64,000 bases of DNA, taken from contig JAFWOU010000023.1 of the NCBI GenBank assembly GCA_017509715.1, forward strand, positions 116,128-180,127, in the 5' to 3' direction. The notes under the pieces were generated by a model, which saw only the letters and a program-made list of their open reading frames with translations, did not search any database and was not told where the DNA came from. Shown piece by piece: positions 8,715 to 17,064 of the stretch (its first letter is position 1; each line of letters starts with the position of its first letter). The DNA is from Paludibacteraceae bacterium (GTDB lineage Bacteria > Bacteroidota > Bacteroidia > Bacteroidales > Paludibacteraceae). The translations under genes were made by a program, and so were the position numbers.

Positions 8715-9596
8715 ATGATTCTATCCATGACCGGCTACGGAAAAGCCGAAACCTCTCTGGGCGGACGCACGCTCATCTGCGAAATACGTTCGCTCAATGC
8801 CAAATCGATGGACCTCTCCACGCGTCTGATGCCCCAGTTGCGGGCCTACGAACTTGACCTGCGTACCATCGTCACCCAACAGTTGGAACGCGGTAAGGTG
8901 GATCTGGCGATTTACCTCCAGGACCAGCCTGCGGCGGACGGTCCTTCTACGGCCATCAACTGGGACGTGGTGCGCGAGTATGCTCGTCAGTACAGCGAGC
9001 AGTTTGGTCAGGTGCCCGGCGAGGTGATGGCGACTATCCTGCGTATGCCGGACGTTACCCGCCCGCACGAGGACAACAGCCTTACGGATGCCGAGTATGC
9101 CGAGGTCAAGCAGATTCTCATGCGTGCCATCGAGGCTTTCCAGGCCTTCCGCATCCAGGAGGGAGCGGCCCTGCAGGCTATGTTCACCGAGAAACTCGAC
9201 GGCATTGCCGACCTGCTGGCTCAGGTAGAACCCTATGAGAAAGGACGCGTAGCGCATATCCGCGAACGCCTGGAGCAGAACCTGCTCAAGCTCAGCCAGG
9301 AGACCCAGACGCAGACCGACCGCAACCGACTGGAGCAGGAGATGATCTACTACCTCGAAAAACTGGATATCACCGAGGAGAAAGTGCGCCTCACGAATCA
9401 TATTCGCTATTTTCGCGAGACGATGGAGAGCGAGGGCACCGGCGTCGGCAAAAAACTCGGCTTCATTGCCCAGGAGATGGGACGCGAGATCAATACCCTC
9501 GGCTCCAAGTCCAACCAGTCGGAGATGCAGATTCTCGTCGTCCGCATGAAAGATATCTTAGAACAAATCAAAGAGCAAGTACTGAACGTATTATGA
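8715..9596 (+). CDS. YicC family endoribonuclease-like protein
   Basis: 293 residues, normal length. It starts MILSMTGYGKAE, the family N-terminal signature, and ends with the conserved DUF1732 segment EMGREINTLGSKSNQSEMQ followed by MKDILEQIKEQVLNVL. E. coli YicC is an endoribonuclease; the activity here is inferred by homology. It starts 3 nt after mnmE and overlaps gmk by 4 nt; the yicC-gmk pairing is common in bacteria. Confidence 0.92.
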   Translation: MILSMTGYGKAETSLGGRTLICEIRSLNAKSMDLSTRLMPQLRAYELDLRTIVTQQLERGKVDLAIYLQDQPAADGPSTAINWDVVREYARQYSEQFGQVPGEVMATILRMPDVTRPHEDNSLTDAEYAEVKQILMRAIEAFQAFRIQEGAALQAMFTEKLDGIADLLAQVEPYEKGRVAHIRERLEQNLLKLSQETQTQTDRNRLEQEMIYYLEKLDITEEKVRLTNHIRYFRETMESEGTGVGKKLGFIAQEMGREINTLGSKSNQSEMQILVVRMKDILEQIKEQVLNVL

Positions 9597-10159
9597 TATA
9601 CATTTTTTGTGCGCCTTCGGGCAGCGGTAAATCCACCATGGTCAATCATTTGTTGACCTGTCATCCTGACCTGTTCGAACTCTCTATCTCTTGCACCACG
9701 CGTGCCCCGCGCGGCCAGGAGGTACACGGACGCGAGTACTACTTCGTCACCGTCGATGAGTTCCGGCAGCGTATCGCCAACGATGAGTTCATCGAGTTTG
9801 AGCAGGTCTACGATGGCCTCTACTACGGTACGCTCAAGACCGAGATCGAGCGTATCGAGCAGGCCGGCCGTCAGGTGCTATTCGACGTGGACGTCAAGGG
9901 AGGCGTCAACCTCAAGCGTATCTTGGGCGACCGCGCCACCTCGATATTCATCTGTCCGCCCTCTATCGACGAACTGCGTCGCCGCCTGGAGGGACGTGGT
10001 GACACCTCGCCCGAGATGATCGAGAAGCGACTGGCCAAGGCCGAGGAAGAACTGTCGTACCGTCCTCAGTTCGATCGCGTGGTCATCAACGACGACCTCC
10101 AGCATGCCTTCCGGCAACTCGACGCCATCATCGACCGGAGTGCCTCCGGAGTCAAATAA
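9593..10159 (+). CDS. gmk: guanylate kinase
   Basis: Phosphorylates GMP to GDP. 188 residues. P-loop APSGSGKST (residues 6-14), the GMP-binding stretch SCTTRAPRGQEVHGREYYFV, and the lid region GRGDTSPEMIEKRL are all present. The start overlaps the yicC stop (ATGA). A CTGA-anchored word array separates it from nadD. Confidence 0.97.
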   Translation: MIYIFCAPSGSGKSTMVNHLLTCHPDLFELSISCTTRAPRGQEVHGREYYFVTVDEFRQRIANDEFIEFEQVYDGLYYGTLKTEIERIEQAGRQVLFDVDVKGGVNLKRILGDRATSIFICPPSIDELRRRLEGRGDTSPEMIEKRLAKAEEELSYRPQFDRVVINDDLQHAFRQLDAIIDRSASGVK

Positions 10160-10160
10160 T

Positions 10161-10197
10161 AAACTGAAAACTGAATACTGACGGCTGATAGCTGATG
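10161..10197. repeat. 8-bp CTGA-anchored word repeat
   Basis: Near-tandem AACTGAAA ACTGAATA CTGACGGC TGATAGCT GATGG fills the gmk-nadD gap and supplies the nadD ATG. The same word type recurs at 31706-31775, 33165-33190 and 52858-52906, and inside dnaE. Confidence 0.75.
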
Positions 10198-10719
10198 GCC
10201 CATATAGGAATATACGGTGGTAGCTTCAACCCGATTCATTTCGGGCATGTGGGACTGGCGGAGTGGGTGGTAGCCCATACCGACCTGGACCAGCTGTGGC
10301 TCATGGTGACGCCCAACAACCCCCTGAAGCCCGCCGACCTGTTGGCGCCGGAAGAGGAGCGGCTGCGTGCTGCCCGCGAGGCGGTGCGCGATATTCCCGG
10401 CGTACGTGTCTCCGATTTTGAGTTCCACCTGCCGCGGCCCAGTTATACGGCTAATACCCTGCGCGCCTTGGAGCAGGCCTACCCGGAACACCGTTTCTCG
10501 CTCGTCATCGGCGAGGACAACCTGGCCTTGGCCGACCGCTGGCGCGAGTGGGACTGGATCGTGGCCCACCATACCGTCTATGTCTATCCCCGCCACCAAT
10601 CAACTGATAAACCCATCAACCAATCAACTGATAAACACATCATCTTCCTCTCCTCCGCCCCCTATTTCGATGTCTCCAGCACCGAGATACGCACTAAGCA
10701 AAATGAAAAAAAATCGTGA
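10195..10719 (+). CDS. nadD: nicotinate-nucleotide adenylyltransferase, repeat-altered and C-terminally short
   Basis: Transfers AMP from ATP to nicotinate mononucleotide in NAD synthesis. The N-terminus carries the nucleotidyltransferase motif GGSFNPIHFGH, and the C-terminal SSTEIR motif is present. Two oddities. The loop normally before LLDAP..ISST is replaced by HQSTDKPINQSTDKHI, encoded by a 24-bp near-tandem duplication (10598-10645). The chain ends only eight residues after SSTEIR, so the last helix of about 20 residues found in other NadD proteins is missing. Whether it still works cannot be told from sequence; no second nadD is in the window. Confidence 0.9.
   Translation: MAHIGIYGGSFNPIHFGHVGLAEWVVAHTDLDQLWLMVTPNNPLKPADLLAPEEERLRAAREAVRDIPGVRVSDFEFHLPRPSYTANTLRALEQAYPEHRFSLVIGEDNLALADRWREWDWIVAHHTVYVYPRHQSTDKPINQSTDKHIIFLSSAPYFDVSSTEIRTKQNEKKS
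10598..10645. repeat. 24-bp duplication inside nadD
   Basis: Two near-identical 24-bp units (AATCAACTGATAAACCCATC... and AATCAACTGATAAACACATC...) lie in frame in nadD and encode a repeated NQSTDK peptide. The words are of the same kind as those between genes. Confidence 0.8.
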
Positions 10720-10724
10720 TTTGC

Positions 10725-10755
10725 TTGCATATATGCAAAAAAAGTTGTATCTTTG
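10725..10755 (+). promoter_or_regulatory. sigma-ABfr-type promoter
   Basis: TTG at 10725-10727, 20-nt spacer containing CATATATGCAAAAAAA, TATCTTTG at 10748-10755. It drives the small HTH-like gene 44 nt downstream and probably the barrel/apbE genes after it. Confidence 0.85.
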
Positions 10756-10798
10756 CAGCGTCAATTGAAAAATAATATAAAAAAACACATACAAAACT

Positions 10799-11041
10799 AT
10801 GGTTAGAACTACATTCAATCGTCTTCGTAACGTGAAAGACAGTTTGCCTCACGGCAGTATGAACGCTATTGCAGAGGAGCTCGGCATTTCTGCGGATGAG
10901 GTACGTGCTTATTTCAACGGTGAGGGCATCGCCGACTATCACATCGAGGCTGGTCCCGAAGGCGGTATCGTAACTTTCTCCAATACGCGTATCCTGGAGG
11001 TGGCCCTCCGTCGCGCATGGGAGGCTCAAAACGGTCTTTAA
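10799..11041 (+). CDS. small conserved protein with HTH-like region
   Basis: 80 residues, cytoplasmic. The segment SMNAIAEELGISADEVRAYFNG (residues about 20-41) reads like a helix-turn-helix, followed by a short beta-rich tail. Related short proteins are common in Bacteroidales, but I do not know a function. It is the first gene after a strong promoter, with a TTG-start barrel gene 6 nt later, so it may regulate or simply precede that operon. Confidence 0.7.
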   Translation: MVRTTFNRLRNVKDSLPHGSMNAIAEELGISADEVRAYFNGEGIADYHIEAGPEGGIVTFSNTRILEVALRRAWEAQNGL

Positions 11042-11047
11042 GCCGCA

Positions 11048-11959
11048 TTGAGCAAGCTTCTAAGACAGCAGCTGAAGGTGGTCGCTCTGACTGTGCTGGT
11101 CGGAGCGCTGCCTTTTCTGTTTTCTCCTGCGGCAGTAGCCCAAGAAACCAACGCCAACGGTGCTAACACGGAGTGCTCGGAAGCACCAAAAGAGCGTAGC
11201 CCTTGGCTGGACGACCCGCATGAGAAAATAGGATTCACCTATGGCGCACAAGCTACCCTCCAGGCCAACTATATCTGGCGTGGTATGTACGTGGGTGGCC
11301 TCTCGCTCCAGGGAAGTGCCGACGTGGGTTATGGCGGACTGTACGCCGATATGTGGTGGAACTTGGGAACCACCGACTATGCCTTCAGCGCTTTCCTACC
11401 CGAGGTGGATCTGACGTTCGGCTTTGCCCGTTGGGGACTGGACCTGAGCGTCATGTATGTCTATAATTTCAACCGGCCGTTCTTCGACTTCGCCAACTAC
11501 GCCCCAGGTATGCCCGGCAACGGACTGGAGGTGCGCGGACGCTATACGGTCAGCAGCCGCCTGCCGCTCAGTTTCCTTTGGGCTACGCGCGTATCGGCGC
11601 GCGATGGTTACCTGGATGCCAACGGTGACCTGCAGAGGGCGTACTCCACCTATATCGAGCTCAGCTACGACCATGCCTTCCCCTCCGGCGTCCACCTCTA
11701 TGGTGCTCTCGGCGTCACGCCCTGGCGCAGTATGTACACCGGTTACAAAGGTGGTGCTACGGTCTGCAACGTCGAGTTGCGTTGCTTCCGCTCCTGGCAG
11801 GTCAGCGAGCATTGCGGGCTTAAGTTGAGCGGCCAACTGATGGTGCAGCCCTACTACGTAGCCCACAAGGCCGAGAGCCAGGCGCTCTACGACCATCGCC
11901 AACTGGGTGCCCCCGCACTCAATGCCAATATCGGCTTCGGCGTATACCTGATAAAATAA
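11048..11959 (+). CDS. outer-membrane beta-barrel protein (paralogue 1)
   Basis: 303 residues from a TTG; an in-frame stop ends the previous gene just upstream, leaving no ATG option. Signal peptide about 1-35 (ending AVAQ), then alternating amphipathic strands with the segment ANYIWRGMYVGGLSLQGSADVGY, resembling the TorF-like porin family pattern. It shares the IWRG motif and overall plan with the next gene. Residues NTECSEAP are encoded by an 18-nt word (11170-11187) whose exact reverse complement lies in the intergenic DNA at 31719-31736. Substrate unknown. Confidence 0.75.
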   Translation: MSKLLRQQLKVVALTVLVGALPFLFSPAAVAQETNANGANTECSEAPKERSPWLDDPHEKIGFTYGAQATLQANYIWRGMYVGGLSLQGSADVGYGGLYADMWWNLGTTDYAFSAFLPEVDLTFGFARWGLDLSVMYVYNFNRPFFDFANYAPGMPGNGLEVRGRYTVSSRLPLSFLWATRVSARDGYLDANGDLQRAYSTYIELSYDHAFPSGVHLYGALGVTPWRSMYTGYKGGATVCNVELRCFRSWQVSEHCGLKLSGQLMVQPYYVAHKAESQALYDHRQLGAPALNANIGFGVYLIK

Positions 11960-12012
11960 GAAAATGTAAAAATAAGAAAATAAGAAAATTTGTAAATAAA
12001 TATGATTCTGTT

Positions 12013-12825
12013 ATGAAAAAGATTGTACTTAGTATTTGCGCGCTCGCGATGAGCGTTAGTTCCATGGCGATCGGTTTCGCCTACGATGCTGGTTTCGACC
12101 TGGTCAGCACCTATATCTGGCGTGGCCAGTACTGCGGTGCGCTCAGTTTCCAGCCTACCTTGGCAGTAGGTTTCGACGCTGCCGATGAGAAGATCCAGTT
12201 CCGCGTAGGTGCGTGGGGCTCGGTAGGTGCCAGCGACTATATGTTCAAGAAGGGCGGTACCTATTTCGTACCCGAATTGGACGTATATGCCAACTTCAAT
12301 CTCTACGGTCTCAAGCTGGGTGCTACCCACTATTATTACTTCGGCGGTACGCCCTATTTCTCGGGCCTCAACGATACCGACGGTAGCCAGACCGAGGTGC
12401 AACTGGGATACGACTTCGGTACGCTTACCCCGATCAACCTCTATCTTAACTGGTACACCATGGTGGCCGGTAACGACGTGAACCTGCTGGGCAAGCGTGC
12501 TTACTCCAGCTATGCAGAGATCGGTTATATCTTCAATTTCGCGCATGAGATGTCGCTCGACGTCCAGGTAGGTATGACCCCCTGGAGCGGTCAGTATACC
12601 GACTACGACGACGGTTGGAAGAACGGTTTTGCCGTGACCAACGTATCGGTGCGCTTCAACAAGGAGTGGGAAACCGAGCATTGCACCCTCGACCTCTACG
12701 CCCAGGCAAGCGTCAACCCCTATGATATCAATTCCAAGAACGTCTATATTTGGGATACCGGCGACTATAAGATGGGTGGCCAGCAGAAGCTGAATGGTGT
12801 GATCGGTCTCGGCGTTTGGTTCTGA
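12013..12825 (+). CDS. outer-membrane beta-barrel protein (paralogue 2)
   Basis: 270 residues, signal peptide about 1-20, then barrel strands beginning DLVSTYIWRGQYCGALSFQPTLAVG. Similar to the preceding barrel, so the two are probably an old tandem duplication. The stop overlaps the apbE start (TGATGA). An A-rich spacer of AAATAAGAA-type words separates it from paralogue 1. Linkage to apbE hints at flavin- or redox-linked envelope biology, but this is inference. Confidence 0.75.
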   Translation: MKKIVLSICALAMSVSSMAIGFAYDAGFDLVSTYIWRGQYCGALSFQPTLAVGFDAADEKIQFRVGAWGSVGASDYMFKKGGTYFVPELDVYANFNLYGLKLGATHYYYFGGTPYFSGLNDTDGSQTEVQLGYDFGTLTPINLYLNWYTMVAGNDVNLLGKRAYSSYAEIGYIFNFAHEMSLDVQVGMTPWSGQYTDYDDGWKNGFAVTNVSVRFNKEWETEHCTLDLYAQASVNPYDINSKNVYIWDTGDYKMGGQQKLNGVIGLGVWF

Positions 12826-13841
12826 TGACTCGTTCGCAGATCATACGAGCAGGTGGAGCGTTGATAGGTCTTACTATCTGCGCTCTACTTCTATGGTGCA
12901 GTCCGCGCCGCCAAGACGCCCCTCGGTATTTTCACAACCAGGGCCACGTTTTCGGCACCTATTACAATATCCGCTATTCTGCCGACCATGACTTGCAAGC
13001 CGCTATCGACAGCGCCTTCACGGCCTTCGACGCCTCGCTCAGCATGTTCAATCCCCGTTCCGTCCTCTCGGCTGTCAACCAGAATCGTGACACCACGACC
13101 GACCTGCGCTTCGAGCAGATGTTTGCGCAGGCCATGGAGGTCAGCCGACTCAGCCACGGCGCGTTCGATATCACCGTTGCGCCCCTGGTCAACCTCTGGG
13201 GCTTCGGCTTCAAGCACCGTGAGGATGTCACGCCTGAGCGCGTCGACTCCGCCCGCGCCCTGATAGGCTATACGCGCGTCCGCCTGGTCGACCACCGCGT
13301 CCTCAAGGACGATCCGCGCATCATGCTCGATGCAGGTGCGGTGGCTAAGGGCCAGGCATGCGACGTCCTGGCCGAGGTGCTCCGTCAGCACGGTGCCCGG
13401 AATTACCTCGTCGATATAGGCGGTGAGGTGGTGGCGCATGGCCTCAATAGCGAAGGCCAACCCTGGCGTATAGGTATCACGCGGCCCGACGACGATCCCG
13501 ACGGCCGTAACGACCAGCTCCAGGACGTGGTCTCCTCCACGGACATATGCATGGCTACCTCCGGCAACTACCGCAATTTCTATTACGAAGGAGAGCAGCG
13601 CCGTAGCCATACTATCGACCCCCGCACGGGCTATCCCGTTCAGCACTCGCTCCTGAGTGCCACCATAGTGGCGCCCACCTGTATGCAGGCCGATGCTCTG
13701 GCTACCGCCTCTATGGTGCTGGGTGCCGACTCGGCCCTCGTGCTGGTGCAGCAGGCCGGTGCGGCAGCCTATCTTATCCTGTCCGACCCCTCGGCACCTG
13801 ATTCACTACGCGTCTTGAAAACCCCTAATTGGAACTACTAA
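12825..13841 (+). CDS. apbE: FAD:protein FMN transferase
   Basis: Covalently attaches FMN to Thr of exported flavoproteins such as Nqr/Rnf subunits. Start taken at the ATG overlapping the previous stop. The N-terminus has a membrane segment with a lipobox-like LLWC. Family hallmarks: GTYYNIRYS, FDITVAPLVNLWGFG, MLDAGAVAKGQACD, VDIGGEVVAHG and RRSHTIDPRTGYPV. 338 residues, normal length. Target flavoproteins are not encoded in the window. Confidence 0.93.
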   Translation: MTRSQIIRAGGALIGLTICALLLWCSPRRQDAPRYFHNQGHVFGTYYNIRYSADHDLQAAIDSAFTAFDASLSMFNPRSVLSAVNQNRDTTTDLRFEQMFAQAMEVSRLSHGAFDITVAPLVNLWGFGFKHREDVTPERVDSARALIGYTRVRLVDHRVLKDDPRIMLDAGAVAKGQACDVLAEVLRQHGARNYLVDIGGEVVAHGLNSEGQPWRIGITRPDDDPDGRNDQLQDVVSSTDICMATSGNYRNFYYEGEQRRSHTIDPRTGYPVQHSLLSATIVAPTCMQADALATASMVLGADSALVLVQQAGAAAYLILSDPSAPDSLRVLKTPNWNY

Positions 13842-13845
13842 TCAT

Positions 13846-15834
13846 ATGAAACGTACTTTCTTCTTCCTCGCGCTCCTGAGCCTCACGCTCATGGCGCATG
13901 CCCAGCGTATTGACAAGCCTCTATGCTGGTTCGACAATTCGAGCGGTCGCTTCCTCGACATCTCCGACCGCTTCATCCAGCCCGCTATGCGGCCGTACGC
14001 CATGTATATCGTCGATCGCAACTGGCGTACCCCCTCTACCGAACAACATGTAGAATCCGAGATCACCCTCTCGCCCGGCTACGAGGCAGGCGCCATCGTC
14101 TATGTGCTGCCCGGACAGCGGCTGGACGACCTCCGACGCATGGAGCATATGTTCATGGATCCCGTCTATCGCTACCTCGTGCGTTGGGCCGCCGAGACCG
14201 AGGAGTCGCGTAAGAAGGGTGGGGGCGAACTGTTCCTCCTGCCCGTAGGTTCGCCCGACATGATCTTCATCCGCGGCCGGGAAGAGACCGTCACCTTCAT
14301 GGGCATCCCCGATGCTGTGCATATCGACTATACGCTCGACTACGGTCAGTCGCCTATGTTCCTCAGCTTCTTTGCCGCCCAGGCCGCCCAGGCGCGCTTC
14401 CATATGTACCGCTACTACGATCCCGCGGCCGATAAGTCGGTCCTGGCTATCCTCTACCAGTTCGGTATGGATCGCGACTACCAGATCAGCAACGAGATGC
14501 AGGCCTTTGCCTCGCTCTTCAGCGTGTTCAGCCAGATGCTTATCCGCAATCCGGCCAACAAGGCCGCCCTCGACTGGATCGACCATAGCACGTGGAAGGA
14601 CATCCAGCCCGACTTCGAGCGCTGTTTCCATCTGCGTCCCGCTCCCGGAACGGCCGAGACCGAAGAGGAGAAGAAGAAATACCCCGGCGACGACGTTATC
14701 AACCGTCCGCCTATCGATATCACCTTCCTCAACGACTCTACCATCGTTATCGGTGATCGCGGTGGCCGTGGCCGACGCGACACGCTCGGTAGCCTCTATC
14801 CTATCTTGCCGCCGCCTATCCTGGATCCCGAGCTCGACCCCCAACCGTTCGACCCGATCGACCCCAACGATCCGACCAAGCCGGGACAGCGTATCGTCTT
14901 CCCCGATGCCTTGAGCCTGGGCGAAGGCTCTACCTACTTTGCCGAGAACGACACGGCCACCTACCTCATCGCTGTGCGCCAGAGCATGATCTATAGCCTC
15001 AACAAGCAGACCGGTCGTGTCTCAGTCGACTCTACCTATATCCATTGCTACCCGCGCACCTCTATCTGCGGCGCGGGTTGCACCAGCGACGGACGTCTGC
15101 TGCTCTATCAGAGTACGGTAGGCGTCGTGGATATGACGACCCGCAAGGTGGTGCTGCCCGATGAGAAGCGCTACGACCGAACTTGCATGGTGCTCAATCC
15201 CCATACCCGTCGCGTCTATATCTACCTGCGCGGCGAGATGCGCGAGTACGACGAGCAGCTCCGCCTGCTCCAGACCTACACCTGCCCGCTGACCGACAAC
15301 GAGTTCTGCCGCCTGCATGTAGCTAAGGACGGCTTGCTCTGGGTAGAGCTGGGTCGCGGCTATGCTGCCCAGGCCTATACCACGCTGCGTAACGGTAAGT
15401 TTTCGCAGGTCTTCGAACCCGAGTACCAGGCCCGTGTGCCCCTGGCATGCCCGTACATCGGCGGTACCTACCTCGGTCTGCGCACCGACGGACTCTATGA
15501 GGTGCCTGCCAACGCGCTGCCCCGCCAACTCATGCCCGCCGAGTGGCGTACGCTCCAGGGCGCCGTGATGGACAGCAAGGGCCAGCTCTTTGTCATCCAC
15601 GACAACCGCGTCCTCGAGCGGTTCACCACCCGCGGTGGCGTACGTTCCGCCCAGGTTTATGAGGTCGATCTGCGCTTCACGGGTCGCGGCAAGATGCTCA
15701 TGAACGGACTCTATATCGATGCGCTCGACAACCTCTGGATCCACAACGGTCGCGACGTCTATCTATGGCATCCGTCCGGCAAATTGCAAGGCTATGGCGA
15801 CTTTAATGGCACGATATCGTTCGGTTTTGAGTAA
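13846..15834 (+). CDS. large exported protein with C-terminal propeller-like region
   Basis: 662 residues, not assigned to a family. Signal peptide MKRTFFFLALLSLTLMAHAQ. Residues about 20-280 are a mixed domain containing many aromatic residues; a Pro/Asp-rich linker (about 320-345) follows; residues about 355-660 show repeated short beta units (GCTSDGRLLLYQS, AKDGLLWVELG, DALDNLWIHNGRDVYLWH) that look like an NHL/two-component-regulator type beta-propeller. It starts 4 nt after apbE and is followed by the bamD promoter, so it closes the apbE operon. Confidence 0.7.
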   Translation: MKRTFFFLALLSLTLMAHAQRIDKPLCWFDNSSGRFLDISDRFIQPAMRPYAMYIVDRNWRTPSTEQHVESEITLSPGYEAGAIVYVLPGQRLDDLRRMEHMFMDPVYRYLVRWAAETEESRKKGGGELFLLPVGSPDMIFIRGREETVTFMGIPDAVHIDYTLDYGQSPMFLSFFAAQAAQARFHMYRYYDPAADKSVLAILYQFGMDRDYQISNEMQAFASLFSVFSQMLIRNPANKAALDWIDHSTWKDIQPDFERCFHLRPAPGTAETEEEKKKYPGDDVINRPPIDITFLNDSTIVIGDRGGRGRRDTLGSLYPILPPPILDPELDPQPFDPIDPNDPTKPGQRIVFPDALSLGEGSTYFAENDTATYLIAVRQSMIYSLNKQTGRVSVDSTYIHCYPRTSICGAGCTSDGRLLLYQSTVGVVDMTTRKVVLPDEKRYDRTCMVLNPHTRRVYIYLRGEMREYDEQLRLLQTYTCPLTDNEFCRLHVAKDGLLWVELGRGYAAQAYTTLRNGKFSQVFEPEYQARVPLACPYIGGTYLGLRTDGLYEVPANALPRQLMPAEWRTLQGAVMDSKGQLFVIHDNRVLERFTTRGGVRSAQVYEVDLRFTGRGKMLMNGLYIDALDNLWIHNGRDVYLWHPSGKLQGYGDFNGTISFGFE

Positions 15835-15850
15835 AAAATCTACTTTTTTC

Positions 15851-15881
15851 TTGCATATTTCAAAAAAAAGCAGTAATTTTG
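15851..15881 (+). promoter_or_regulatory. sigma-ABfr-type promoter of bamD-rpoZ-coaBC
   Basis: TTG at 15851-15853, 20-nt spacer CATATTTCAAAAAAAAGCAG, TAATTTTG at 15874-15881. The bamD ATG is 27 nt downstream. Confidence 0.88.
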
Positions 15882-15908
15882 CAGGCTCAATGTGTAACAT
15901 GCAGTAGA

Positions 15909-16730
15909 ATGCGTCTGAAAAAGCTCTATATATTCGCGCTATGTGTGGCGCTCATGGGTGTGCTCTCCAGCTGCGGTGAGTACCAGGCGCTGCTTAAGTC
16001 CAACGACCCTGAGCTGAAGTACCAGAAAGCGATCGAGTACTTCAACAACAAGCAGTACGCCCGTGCCCAGACCTTGCTCGACGATATCTCGAGTTACTAC
16101 CGCGGTACGGAGCGTAGCGAGGATGTGCTCGCCTATCTGGCGCGTTCCTATATGGGCCAGAAGGACTATAACTCGGCGGCCCAGTACTACGAGGCTTATA
16201 TCCGCAACTATCCTAAGGGACGGTATGCCACGGAGGCACGCTTCCAGGTAGGCCACTGCTATTTCCTGGATTCGCCCGATGCGCGTCTCGACCAGGAGAT
16301 TACCCGCAAGGGTATCGAGGCCCTCACCAGTTTTGTGGAGCTCTTCCCCGATAGCCCGTATACCGAGCAGGCCTACGACGAGATCCTGCAGCTCCAGGAG
16401 AAGCTGGCGCTCAAGGAACTCTATAGCGCACGCCTCTACTACAACCTCGGCAGCTATCTGGGCAACAACTACCTCAGCTGCGAGATTACGAGCCGCAATG
16501 CCCTCAAGAACTACCCGGATACCAAGTATGCCGAGGAGTTCCATTGGTTGATCCTCCAGGCTAAGTACCAGCAGACGCTTATCTCCTTTGAGGACAAGAA
16601 GATCGACCGCGCACGCGAGACCCAGGACGAGTGCTACAACTATATGACCGACTATCCCGAGTCGAAGCACCGCTCCCAGGCCGAGCGTATGTTGCGCGAA
16701 ATGCAGAAAATAACTAAAGAACAACACTAA
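15909..16730 (+). CDS. bamD: outer membrane assembly lipoprotein BamD
   Basis: BamA-associated lipoprotein of the barrel assembly complex. Start at the ATG at 15909, just after the promoter, giving a signal with lipobox LSSC (Cys about 22) and 273 residues. TPR-like helical pairs include YQKAIEYFNNKQYARAQTLLDDI and YYEAYIRNYPKGRYATEARFQVGHCY. Two bases separate its stop from rpoZ. Confidence 0.93.
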   Translation: MRLKKLYIFALCVALMGVLSSCGEYQALLKSNDPELKYQKAIEYFNNKQYARAQTLLDDISSYYRGTERSEDVLAYLARSYMGQKDYNSAAQYYEAYIRNYPKGRYATEARFQVGHCYFLDSPDARLDQEITRKGIEALTSFVELFPDSPYTEQAYDEILQLQEKLALKELYSARLYYNLGSYLGNNYLSCEITSRNALKNYPDTKYAEEFHWLILQAKYQQTLISFEDKKIDRARETQDECYNYMTDYPESKHRSQAERMLREMQKITKEQH

Positions 16731-16731
16731 T

Positions 16732-17064
16732 ATGGATTTTAAGAAAACGAAAGCACCGAAGAATACGGTGACCCGCGACATCAACAAGTTGGTTGAACCC
16801 GTAGGCAACGTGTATGAGACGGTAGCTATCTTGAGCAAGCGTGCTAATCAGATCAGCAATAGCTTGAAGAAGGAACTGGATGCTAAGTTGCAGGACTTCA
16901 GCGTACCGCAGGATGCCCTCGACGAGACATTCGAGAACAAGGAGCAGATCGAGATCTCGCGTACCTACGAGCGTCTGCCTAAGCCCACCCTCATCGCCAC
17001 TAAGGAGTTTGAGGACGGCGAACTGGTGTACCGCACCGGTAACCGCGACGAGATGCTGAAGTAA
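16732..17064 (+). CDS. rpoZ: RNA polymerase omega subunit (Bacteroidota type)
   Basis: 110 residues. The divergent Bacteroidota omega protein, recognisable by DINKLVEPVGNVYETVAILSKRANQIS, the Rpb6/omega helix that clamps the beta-prime C-terminus. A charged tail follows. Placed between bamD and coaBC; its stop overlaps the coaBC ATG by one base (TAATG), consistent with the bacterial rpoZ-coaBC association. Confidence 0.9.
   Translation: MDFKKTKAPKNTVTRDINKLVEPVGNVYETVAILSKRANQISNSLKKELDAKLQDFSVPQDALDETFENKEQIEISRTYERLPKPTLIATKEFEDGELVYRTGNRDEMLK

Noticed and set aside
13921..14844. 307-codon minus-strand frame
   Set aside because: Antisense shadow of the 662-residue exported protein, which has a signal peptide and proper spacing to apbE.
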